Below are positions 1 to 5,785 of a DNA stretch of 6,211 bases, piece after piece. Every line of letters starts with the position of its first letter. Position 1 is the first letter of the stretch. Below the pieces are notes generated by a model that saw nothing but the letters and a program-made list of their open reading frames with translations, made no database searches and had not been told where the DNA came from. The DNA is from Prevotellaceae bacterium (GTDB lineage: Bacteria; Bacteroidota; Bacteroidia; Bacteroidales; Bacteroidaceae): contig QAML01000019.1 of NCBI GenBank assembly GCA_003150315.1, positions 1 through 6,211 of the forward strand. Reading direction: 5' to 3'. The translations under genes were made by a program, and so were the position numbers.

Positions 1-27
1 AATTTTTTCTACCCACGGGAGAACTAG
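1..27 (+). CDS. Possible C-terminal tail of the unshifted chaperone product (G-like), partial at 5' end
   Basis: If the TTTTTTC heptamer at 3-9 is a frameshift site, the zero frame reads codons starting at position 1. It gives only N-F-F-Y-P-R-E-N before TAG at 25-27. Ribosomes that do not slip would stop here and release the short (G-like) chaperone. Ribosomes that slip back one base would read on to the stop at 174-176. Only nine codons including the stop are visible, so coding in this frame cannot be shown from the window. The entry depends on the frameshift interpretation. Confidence 0.35.
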   Translation, partial: NFFYPREN

Positions 28-176
28 AGGATGTATATTTATACGTTACTAGAGCCAAGATTAATATTGACTTTAACACTCTAGCAAAGCTCCCCTGGCG
101 GCGAAGGAAGAAATTAATAGAAGCTGCCGAAGCATATTATGATGAACTTAAGAAAGGGCTGCCCAAAAGAAAGTAG
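1..176 (+). CDS. C-terminal part of a probable tail assembly chaperone (T-like frameshift extension), partial at 5' end
   Basis: The frame with codons starting at position 3 is open from the window edge to TAG at 174-176 and gives about 57 residues. The visible product starts FFLPTGELEDVYLY, contains the segment LAKLPWRRRKKLIEAAEAYY, and ends KKGLPKRK. A short basic/aromatic 'LPW-RR--LIE' helix followed by a charged tail recalls the C-terminal extensions of tail assembly chaperones, which in many long-tailed phages are made by a -1 frameshift just upstream of the tape-measure gene. Such chaperones bind the tape measure during tube assembly and are absent from the virion. The position directly before a tape-measure gene supports this, as does a TTTTTTC slippery heptamer at the left edge in the correct phase. 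The start and the N-terminal domain lie outside the window. It could instead be an ordinary unshifted small tail protein. The family call is inference from context and a short motif. Confidence 0.55.
   Translation, partial: FFLPTGELEDVYLYVTRAKINIDFNTLAKLPWRRRKKLIEAAEAYYDELKKGLPKRK
3..9 (+). other. Putative -1 programmed ribosomal frameshift site (T TTT TTC)
   Basis: Positions 3-9 read TTTTTTC, which fits the X XXY YYZ slippery heptamer. With zero-frame codons TTT (4-6) and TTC (7-9), a -1 slip places the ribosome in exactly the frame that stays open to 174-176, while the zero frame stops at 25-27. Position just before a tape-measure gene is where tail chaperone frameshifts are expected. I see no convincing stimulatory structure downstream. 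A weak 6-bp pairing of CTAGAG (49-54, or 24-29) with CTCTAG (79-84) is possible. The upstream sequence needed to prove which frame is zero is missing. Confidence 0.45.
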
Positions 177-190
177 GGCAGCTCTCTTTT
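150..190 (+). terminator. Terminator-like hairpin between chaperone gene and tape-measure gene
   Basis: The left arm AAGAAAGGGCTGCCC (150-164) and right arm GGGCAGCTCTCTTTT (176-190) pair over 15 positions with two G-U wobbles and one mismatch, around an 11-base A-rich loop. The inner seven pairs (GCTGCCC/GGGCAGC) are uninterrupted. The A-rich foot and T-rich end give the look of an intrinsic, perhaps bidirectional, terminator. It overlaps the upstream stop codon at 174-176 and lies 22 bases before the tape-measure ATG. No promoter is evident between it and that ATG, so it more likely attenuates or stabilises the transcript than ends it completely. Confidence 0.6.
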
Positions 191-212
191 GTTCGATAAA
201 TCCGAAAACTAT

Positions 213-2309
213 ATGGCTTTTACAAGTGGTAGTCCTTCTGCAGGACAACTCGAGATAGGTGTAGCTCTTGTACTTCAAGACAGGTTTTCAAACCAAGCCC
301 GGGAAGCTAGCTCGGTCATCAGAGGTTTACATAGGGATGCTAAGAATGCTATTCAAGCAAACTTAACCACTATGCAGTCATACACCAATTCTATTGGTGC
401 TATCGCTGGGAACCTCATGAATTCTCTATCAGATACCATAGCCCAGGGAGCAGACTTCATAGATATGATGACCTCTGTGGGAGCAATCTCTGGGGGTACT
501 AGACAAGAGATGGAAGCATTATCAAATACTGCTCAGACTTTAGGTTTGAGGACTATGTTCATGTCTCGTGATATTGCTTCTGGTATGAAATATTTAGCAA
601 TGGCCGGTAATGATGCCAAGGAGATCCAAGGGATGATCGCTGGAGCAGCCATGATGGCCAATGCTACGGGAATGGAGTTAGGAGGTAAAGGAGGAACTGC
701 AGACTTACTCACTAACATCATGCGTACCTTTAAATTAGAGGGTGAGAATGCAGCTAACTTAGTGGGAGACCAATTAACCAAGGCAGCTATGGCGTCAAAT
801 GTTTCCATGACGGACTTAGCTGAATCCATAAAGTATTCTGCGGCTTCAATGGTGACTCTGAAACAACAGTTGCCACAAGTAGCTGCAATGATAGGTACTC
901 TTGGTAATGCCGGTATTCAGGGTTCTATGGCAGGTACTTCTATCCGAAACATGGCAGACTACCTAACCCAATCTATCACTAATCCAAATTTCAAAGGTGC
1001 TAAAGCTTTAGCTAGACTGGGATTAACCAAACAAGATTTTGTAGATGCCAACGGAGACCTGCTTGATTTTGCAGTAATACTGGAAAAAATCGGTGCAGCT
1101 ACAAGTGATTTATCTTCTATAGATCAGAATGCTATATTCAAGAGTATCTTCGGTGTACGAGGTATGCGTGCTGCGGTAGCAATAATGAGGGATACCGAAG
1201 GATACTTTGAATTACTTGATCAGATACAAAACAACTCAGCAGGATTTGCCGAAGAGGTAGTGGGTAAAAGAATGGAAACTATAGCTGGTAAGATAGATAT
1301 TGTAACTTCCGCTATAGAGAACTTACAGACCACTTTCACCGAGGCATTGGGTAAGAACCCGATTATCACAGGTTTCTTAGATATGATGGGTTGGGCCATA
1401 TCTCTGGTGAGAGATCTATTTGCAGTTCCAGTCTTAGGCCCAATGTTATCAGGATTAACCGCCATAGGTGCTGCTGTACTCCTCATTGGTAATGGTATTG
1501 CTGCTTGGAGAACCCGATGGTTAATATTAAACGGTGACTCTCAGGTAACTTTTAGATCCATGTTGAGATTACTCATAGGTGGGTGGTCTCAGGCTACTAT
1601 TTCTGCTCAGGCCTACCTGAATATGGAGAGGGCTATCATTGCTCAGAGAAAGGCAGGTATTGGTGCAAGTGTTACTCAAGTAGCTCAGGCTGGAGGATTG
1701 CCTTATGCTTATTATAATGGCAACATTCCAGCAAAAATGGGAGCTAATGGCAGATATTATGCTAAAACTGGTAAGGGAGCTTCTGGATGGACTCCTGTGC
1801 CGGCTGCAATGGTGACTGCTACTGATCCAGGTAAGATGACCCGAAACTTAATGAATACTACTGCAGCAGGTGCAGCTGCCAATGCCGCATCTCGAGGGGC
1901 TTTAGCTTCTGTGGGTAGAGGTATATTGGGATTTGGTTCTAAATTACTGGGATTCTTTGGAGGTCCACTTGGGTTAGCCATTACTGGTATATCCATAGTG
2001 GGGCCCATGATATATAATGCTCTCAAGAGTAATAAATCATCTCAAGATGAAAATACAAGGGCAACTAATGACTTAGCTTCTGCTATCAAAGCCAGTCGGG
2101 AAGGTTATAAACAAAGAGATAATCTTCAGATGATGACAGTTCAGGAGCTGAGATGGTTAGTACAAACTCTTGGCTTATACACTGATAAAATCAGTAAATT
2201 AGAAAGTAAGCCCGTACATGTGGTCATTAATAATGATGGTAAGAAAGCTTTTGAGGAATATATCGGAGATCGAGATGCAGAGATGAATGTGGCTGCGGGA
2301 GTAAATTAA
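213..2309 (+). CDS. Phage tail tape-measure protein (TP901 family)
   Basis: This is a 698-residue protein that sets tail length during tube assembly and is thought to leave through the tube at infection. Residues about 85-320 carry the typical TP901 tape-measure core: alanine/glycine/methionine-rich helices with signatures such as SRDIASGMKYLAMAGNDA and IQGSMAGTSIRNMADYL. Two hydrophobic stretches, about 406-432 and 584-604, could span a membrane, as is common in tape measures. No peptidase or transglycosylase domain is visible. Residues about 494-530 are an unusual glycine/tyrosine-rich segment. By the rough 0.15 nm per residue rule, the length suggests a tail of about 100 nm. I chose ATG at 213. 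An in-frame TTG at 189 would add eight residues but lies inside the terminator-like stem. The leader has no Shine-Dalgarno sequence but is A-rich. It follows the chaperone gene and precedes the hub genes, as in PBSX-like modules. Confidence 0.93.
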   Translation: MAFTSGSPSAGQLEIGVALVLQDRFSNQAREASSVIRGLHRDAKNAIQANLTTMQSYTNSIGAIAGNLMNSLSDTIAQGADFIDMMTSVGAISGGTRQEMEALSNTAQTLGLRTMFMSRDIASGMKYLAMAGNDAKEIQGMIAGAAMMANATGMELGGKGGTADLLTNIMRTFKLEGENAANLVGDQLTKAAMASNVSMTDLAESIKYSAASMVTLKQQLPQVAAMIGTLGNAGIQGSMAGTSIRNMADYLTQSITNPNFKGAKALARLGLTKQDFVDANGDLLDFAVILEKIGAATSDLSSIDQNAIFKSIFGVRGMRAAVAIMRDTEGYFELLDQIQNNSAGFAEEVVGKRMETIAGKIDIVTSAIENLQTTFTEALGKNPIITGFLDMMGWAISLVRDLFAVPVLGPMLSGLTAIGAAVLLIGNGIAAWRTRWLILNGDSQVTFRSMLRLLIGGWSQATISAQAYLNMERAIIAQRKAGIGASVTQVAQAGGLPYAYYNGNIPAKMGANGRYYAKTGKGASGWTPVPAAMVTATDPGKMTRNLMNTTAAGAAANAASRGALASVGRGILGFGSKLLGFFGGPLGLAITGISIVGPMIYNALKSNKSSQDENTRATNDLASAIKASREGYKQRDNLQMMTVQELRWLVQTLGLYTDKISKLESKPVHVVINNDGKKAFEEYIGDRDAEMNVAAGVN

Positions 2310-2319
2310 CGTTTAGATT

Positions 2320-3330
2320 ATGGCATCACTTATAGGAAAACCTGTGGGAAAAGTAGCTCAAGAAGTAGCTGACCTTGAGCAGGGGAGGGTATTCCAATCT
2401 CCTCTCAATAAAGCTTGGAGGGCTCTTATACTTTTAAATCGGACTACTTCTCCGATGGCTAAATCTGGGGTAAGAGAAACTAATACTGAGGCTAAAAAAG
2501 CTGATGCCATTAATTCTCACTATGCCCGAGAGAAGTCTTTTTCAGTGGCCCAATCCCAAGATCCTTGGAGTAATAACAAAGTAGTTGCTAGAACTTCTGG
2601 AGTATCCGCTGAGGAATTGGTTAAGTCAAAAGCTATAGATTATACTATGGCTAACCAATTAGTATCTGATATCATAAAGCATGATATTGTGATAGCTAAC
2701 TTAAATGGTACCCCTCCAGTCAGTTTGGTGATTCAGAATCGTCCTAATAGTATAAGGGTAGAACCCACTGCTACTTGGGCCGCTGTTAAATCCATGGGTC
2801 GTAATAATCCTTTCTATTTTTATACGGGAGGAGAGGATACAATAACCTTCGATATCTCCTGGTATTCAGTAGATACTGAACATCGAGATGATGTGGTGAA
2901 TAAGTGTAGATTACTTGAATCATGGACTCGAGCCGATGGTTATTCTGCATCCCCTCCGACTTTAAGGATACAGTGGGGTAACTCGGGTCTATTTGAGGAC
3001 GATCTCTTCATATTAGCCTCAGCTCAATATGAACTCACTCACTTCCAGAATGCGGCTCGCATGAGGAGGAGATACGATAATGATCCAGATACGGGTCAGA
3101 GGATCACTAGTACTGTTAGTCAACCCTTTGACCTTAAATTACTTCCCAACTATGCTACTCAAACTCTTACCTTCAAGAGAGTGACTAAAAACAACAGAAC
3201 TTGGGAAGAGATTATACCCAACGAAAAACTCATAAGAACTCCGGGTATAATTATGGATGATACGGATAGGGACTTCATTCAGGATATGGACGAAGTGTAT
3301 AGTCAAGGATTAAATGATCTAAGCTTATGA
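2320..3330 (+). CDS. CIS-tube-domain baseplate hub / tail-tube initiation protein (XkdP/Afp7-like, without LysM)
   Basis: This 336-residue protein begins 10 bases after the tape-measure stop. Residues about 133-290 match the layout of the contractile injection system tube-protein domain. There is an N-P/N-S-x-R-V-E-P strand (about 142-149), then a GGEDTITFDISWY strand, a helix (DDVVNKCRLLESW), the characteristic PPTLRIQWG motif (212-220), and a late strand pair around FDLKLLP and TLTFKRV. In XkdP, Afp7 and related proteins this domain sits between tube and hub and is followed by a C-terminal LysM. Here the LysM is the next gene, whose ATG overlaps this stop by four bases. The N-terminal 125 residues are a polar, probably helical extension I do not recognise. 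The acidic C-terminus (about 311-336) is also extra. Family assignment rests on motif pattern and neighbours; the exact baseplate position is inferred. Confidence 0.75.
   Translation: MASLIGKPVGKVAQEVADLEQGRVFQSPLNKAWRALILLNRTTSPMAKSGVRETNTEAKKADAINSHYAREKSFSVAQSQDPWSNNKVVARTSGVSAEELVKSKAIDYTMANQLVSDIIKHDIVIANLNGTPPVSLVIQNRPNSIRVEPTATWAAVKSMGRNNPFYFYTGGEDTITFDISWYSVDTEHRDDVVNKCRLLESWTRADGYSASPPTLRIQWGNSGLFEDDLFILASAQYELTHFQNAARMRRRYDNDPDTGQRITSTVSQPFDLKLLPNYATQTLTFKRVTKNNRTWEEIIPNEKLIRTPGIIMDDTDRDFIQDMDEVYSQGLNDLSL
3327..3330 (+). other. ATGA stop-start overlap (translational coupling)
   Basis: The start ATG of the LysM gene (3327-3329) overlaps the TGA stop of the CIS-tube gene (3328-3330). 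The nearest purine-rich stretch (AAGGA, around 3305) is too far upstream to be a good Shine-Dalgarno site. Re-initiation after termination is therefore the likely route, which would keep the two products near equal amounts. Confidence 0.6.
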
Positions 3331-3602
3331 TAGCTATTCCAGGAACAAGTCCTTATGAGGACAGCTATGTAATAAAGTTCCCCGATGGAGATGTGTCTTT
3401 GGAAAGGAATATACCCGCAATACCTTCGGATCACTTAATTCATTCAGTGCTCGAGGGGGAGACCATCCAAAGCATTGCTTTCAGGTACTATGGTGATTCT
3501 GGAATGTGGGGAGTAATTGCCGATGCTAATGATATCCTTAACCCCTTCGAGGATGTTCACGCGGATATGGAGTTAATTATACCGAACTATGGAGGACAGT
3601 AA
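3327..3602 (+). CDS. Small LysM-domain baseplate/tail protein
   Basis: This 91-residue protein is essentially one LysM domain (about 38-87) with a short N-terminal arm. The LysM hallmarks are clear: EGETIQSIAFRYYGD at the first helix, MWGVIADANDI at the second, and MELIIPNYG at the closing strand. In phage tails such domains (gp53, XkdP and gpX-like proteins) act as structural modules joining the tube to the baseplate hub, rather than as peptidoglycan binders. That role is the likeliest here given the neighbours. No signal peptide is present. The ATG overlaps the preceding stop as ATGA (3327-3330), implying coupled translation, and its own 3' end overlaps the next gene by 14 bases. It probably works together with the CIS-tube protein, supplying in trans the LysM that is fused in homologues. 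Confidence 0.88.
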   Translation: MIAIPGTSPYEDSYVIKFPDGDVSLERNIPAIPSDHLIHSVLEGETIQSIAFRYYGDSGMWGVIADANDILNPFEDVHADMELIIPNYGGQ

Positions 3603-4143
3603 ACCTATTCTCTTAAATGGTAATGGTACTCCATACCTTGCCATATTTGATGGGACAGGCTCTCCTATTATGGACGAGTTCAATGATATCCCCATTGGTA
3701 TGGAAGTTGAGAACTTCAATTACAAGTACACTGAAGGTAAAGGAGACAAAGGTAGGTTCACTATAGTAACTAACTTTGTGGGAATAGTTGACCATCCTTC
3801 TCTGCAGTTCAAAATGCCTTTGAAAATACAGTGGGGATGGATATTCAGTGATCGATCTTTCAAGTCTGGTCCTGTGAGACTAGTCAATGCGAAGAGTCAT
3901 CAGATAGAGTTTACACCCGAGGGGGTAAGGTTTACCATAGAATTTGCAGATGCAAAGATGTTCCTTGAAGCTGAACCCTCTACTTTTGTGGGTAATAAGA
4001 CTGAGTATCTGGATGTATTCAAGGAATTAGCCCTGGGTAAAATGCCTTTAGTTATAATGGATTACTCTGAGAAAGCGGGCACAGCTCTAACAATAACCGA
4101 TAATCAACCGTGTGATGGCAAAACAGAGCAACGAGAAAAGTAA
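3589..4143 (+). CDS. N-terminal half of a split gpD/gp27-like baseplate hub protein
   Basis: This 184-residue protein resembles the first barrel of gpD/gp27-type hub proteins, which form the trimeric ring at the tip of the tube that holds the spike. Residues about 36-130 give the barrel pattern: EVENFNYKYTEGKGDKGRF, then FKMPLKIQWGW, SGPVRLVNA, and EGVRFTIEFADAKMFLE. It continues with FVGNKTEYLDVFKELA (133-148), matching the helix in gpD proteins that opens the second domain. The protein ends at 184 with a charged tail, well short of complete hub proteins. The missing domains are in the next gene in the +1 frame, whose ATG lies 29 bases before this stop. ATG 3589 overlaps the LysM gene by 14 bases, and the only GGAGG nearby falls inside the start region, so it cannot serve this start. 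Either a true two-gene hub or an assembly frameshift could explain the split. Confidence 0.7.
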   Translation: MEDSKPILLNGNGTPYLAIFDGTGSPIMDEFNDIPIGMEVENFNYKYTEGKGDKGRFTIVTNFVGIVDHPSLQFKMPLKIQWGWIFSDRSFKSGPVRLVNAKSHQIEFTPEGVRFTIEFADAKMFLEAEPSTFVGNKTEYLDVFKELALGKMPLVIMDYSEKAGTALTITDNQPCDGKTEQREK

Positions 4144-5785
4144 GCCTTGCTTACCTTGCTATACAGGGATACAGAATTCAGAGGAATTGGATGACGGGTT
4201 AGTGGGAGTAAAGTTACTTGAACTCTCCCCCGAGAATCTCTCTAAACCCTCTCAAGATCCCGATAGGTATAAGTTAAAGCTGCTACCAACTACCTTTGCT
4301 GAAGGTACTGTGATAGTGGGTTCAGCTACATTTCTGAACAAGTATTCTCAATTGGTGGGCATAGCTAAGTCTTTGTCAGGAGGCCCTAATTTTGTGGATA
4401 CTCGTGACAATAAGATTGAGATACATAACGGTAAGCAATCGGGTAAAACCGTATTTGCTTATACCTTTGCTGGCAAAACTGGAGAACTTTTAGAGTTCAG
4501 GGTACAAACTAAATACGTACAGAGTATAGAAGCGGGTAAAGCTTCTAGTGTAGATCCTGACACTAAAGCGGTAGAAACCGAAGTAGTTCAGTGTATACCC
4601 ACTAATGATGATCCATGTAAGCCTGATGCTTACATCAAAGAAAATAAATCGGGAATATTGAGGCAACCTCAGGATATTACCCGGATGGCAAAATTTGAAA
4701 GGGCAGTATCTCCCAATACTTCTATCTGCCGTCAGGTAAACCGTCCTTCTAAGACTCCTCCGGTATATAACTCTATAACGGATGCTAAACAAAAGTTAGC
4801 TTCAAATCCTTCTTTAACTACCGAAGAAGTTAGAGCCTATAATTCTCAAATAGAAGCCGAGTGGAAGAACTATCAGGATGCTCTTAAAAAATTCGAGAAT
4901 GCTCTAAGGAGTTATGCCCAAAAGGTGAGCTCGGGTGAAGAAGTAAAGCCTGAGGAAAAGCCCAAATTACCTCAGCCTCCTGATGAGGTATCTAACTTTG
5001 TGATCCGAAGGAAAGTGCGGGTATTATTAGATCCGGTTGACTATTCGACTAGAGGTACCAAAGCTTATGCCCAGGGCCAGAATAACAATTTTTATGATAC
5101 CATAAATTGGAAGTCTGGGTACAGGGCATTACAGAAAATGTCCGATAAAACCATAATAATCCCTCCTGGAGGTTATCAAGCTGGGCAGAAAGTACTTGTA
5201 GAAATGGAACTTGAGATACAAGTACCCGGTGTACGGGTAGTATCCGATCCCTTATTCCTTACTATGGGTAGCTTTATGTCTAATGATATTATCGAATCTG
5301 TAAATAGCCAAATTAAGGCTAAGGCTAAATTCGTGGGTAACCCCGATATGCAGTCTTCGCAGATTATCGAGATAAAGAATGTCGGTCAGAAATACTCGGG
5401 TGATTGGTATGCTAAGGAAGTTGAACATAGCTTTGATACTAGCGGATATTTCACTGAGGTCACTTTTGAGAAGAAGTCTCGTAATTCAATACTGAACCGT
5501 ATATCTACTTCAGTAAACACCCAAGAGGTATTCCAAAAAGCCCATGATATAGCTAAAGAATCCTATACTACGGGTGCTTGGAAAATACCCAGTATGATCA
5601 AATCTGAGGTCTCAAGGTATCGGGCTTCGACTTGGAAAGAGGGAGAAAAGGAGAACCCTCAAAGAGCCGGTCGTCAAATTGTTGTACATCAGAATAATCG
5701 AGATAATCCTGCTGATTACGAAGTGGTAGTAGACTCAAGGGTGGATTTTCAAGTGGGTAGGAATATAAGTCCGAAAGAATCATGA
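4115..5785 (+). CDS. C-terminal part of gpD/gp27-like baseplate hub protein, with insertions and extension
   Basis: This 556-residue protein carries the remaining gpD-type hub domains. Residues about 28-135 match the middle section, including ATFLNKYSQLVGIAKSLSG, an NFVDTRDNKIEIHNG strand pair, and a late TFAGKTGELLEFRVQTKY. Residues about 397-455 are the distinctive closing domain: AKAKFVGNPDM, IIEIKNVGQKYSGDWYA, and EVEHSFDTSGYFTEVTFEKK. Between them are a long insert with a charged helical, probable coiled-coil segment (about 220-275) and a proline-rich stretch (up to about 290). About 100 polar residues of unknown role follow the hub fold. All five cysteines (12, 15, 160, 168, 205) lie in the first 205 residues, including a CLPC motif. 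I chose ATG 4115 over the adjacent GTG 4112. The gene overlaps the previous one by 29 bases and the spike gene by four. Together the two hub genes form the tube-tip ring that seats the spike. Confidence 0.75.
   Translation: MAKQSNEKSKPCLPCYTGIQNSEELDDGLVGVKLLELSPENLSKPSQDPDRYKLKLLPTTFAEGTVIVGSATFLNKYSQLVGIAKSLSGGPNFVDTRDNKIEIHNGKQSGKTVFAYTFAGKTGELLEFRVQTKYVQSIEAGKASSVDPDTKAVETEVVQCIPTNDDPCKPDAYIKENKSGILRQPQDITRMAKFERAVSPNTSICRQVNRPSKTPPVYNSITDAKQKLASNPSLTTEEVRAYNSQIEAEWKNYQDALKKFENALRSYAQKVSSGEEVKPEEKPKLPQPPDEVSNFVIRRKVRVLLDPVDYSTRGTKAYAQGQNNNFYDTINWKSGYRALQKMSDKTIIIPPGGYQAGQKVLVEMELEIQVPGVRVVSDPLFLTMGSFMSNDIIESVNSQIKAKAKFVGNPDMQSSQIIEIKNVGQKYSGDWYAKEVEHSFDTSGYFTEVTFEKKSRNSILNRISTSVNTQEVFQKAHDIAKESYTTGAWKIPSMIKSEVSRYRASTWKEGEKENPQRAGRQIVVHQNNRDNPADYEVVVDSRVDFQVGRNISPKES
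5782..5785 (+). other. ATGA stop-start overlap (translational coupling)
   Basis: The spike-gene ATG (5782-5784) overlaps the hub-gene TGA (5783-5785). The upstream bases contain only a weak purine run (GAAAGAA), so translation of the spike probably depends on re-initiation after the hub. That would suit two proteins that assemble in a fixed ratio. Confidence 0.55.

Noticed and set aside
24..84. CTAGAG/CTCTAG pairing as a frameshift-stimulating hairpin
   Set aside because: It has only six base pairs, two alternative left arms (24-29, 49-54) and long loops. It is too weak to claim as a structure.
189..212. TTG at 189 as the start of the tape measure
   Set aside because: It lies in the right arm of the terminator-like stem, lacks a ribosome-binding signal, and adds only eight residues. 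ATG at 213 followed by GCT is a more usual start.
187..220. Bacteroidota-type promoter (TTTG ... TAnnTTTG) ahead of the tape measure
   Set aside because: A TTTG occurs at 188-191, but the -7 region around 211-220 does not match TAnnTTTG and would lie over the start codon.
533..2026. Open frames on the minus strand inside the tape-measure gene (533-829, 1220-1486, 1757-2026)
   Set aside because: They are antisense to a strongly recognisable coding gene, show no family motif, and have low-complexity compositions expected from reverse-reading an Ala/Gly-rich gene.
3591..3595. GGAGG as a Shine-Dalgarno sequence
   Set aside because: It overlaps the ATG of the hub gene at 3589 and has no start codon at a suitable distance downstream. 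It also encodes residues of both overlapping genes.
4112..4114. GTG at 4112 as the start of the larger hub gene
   Set aside because: It is immediately followed by ATG at 4115 in the same frame with a typical ATGGCAAAA context. The one-residue difference does not matter functionally.
3613..5783. Minus-strand open frames at 3613-3795, 4490-4792 and 5598-5783
   Set aside because: Each lies opposite a hub gene with clear family motifs, and the translations look like shadows with no recognisable domain or initiation context.
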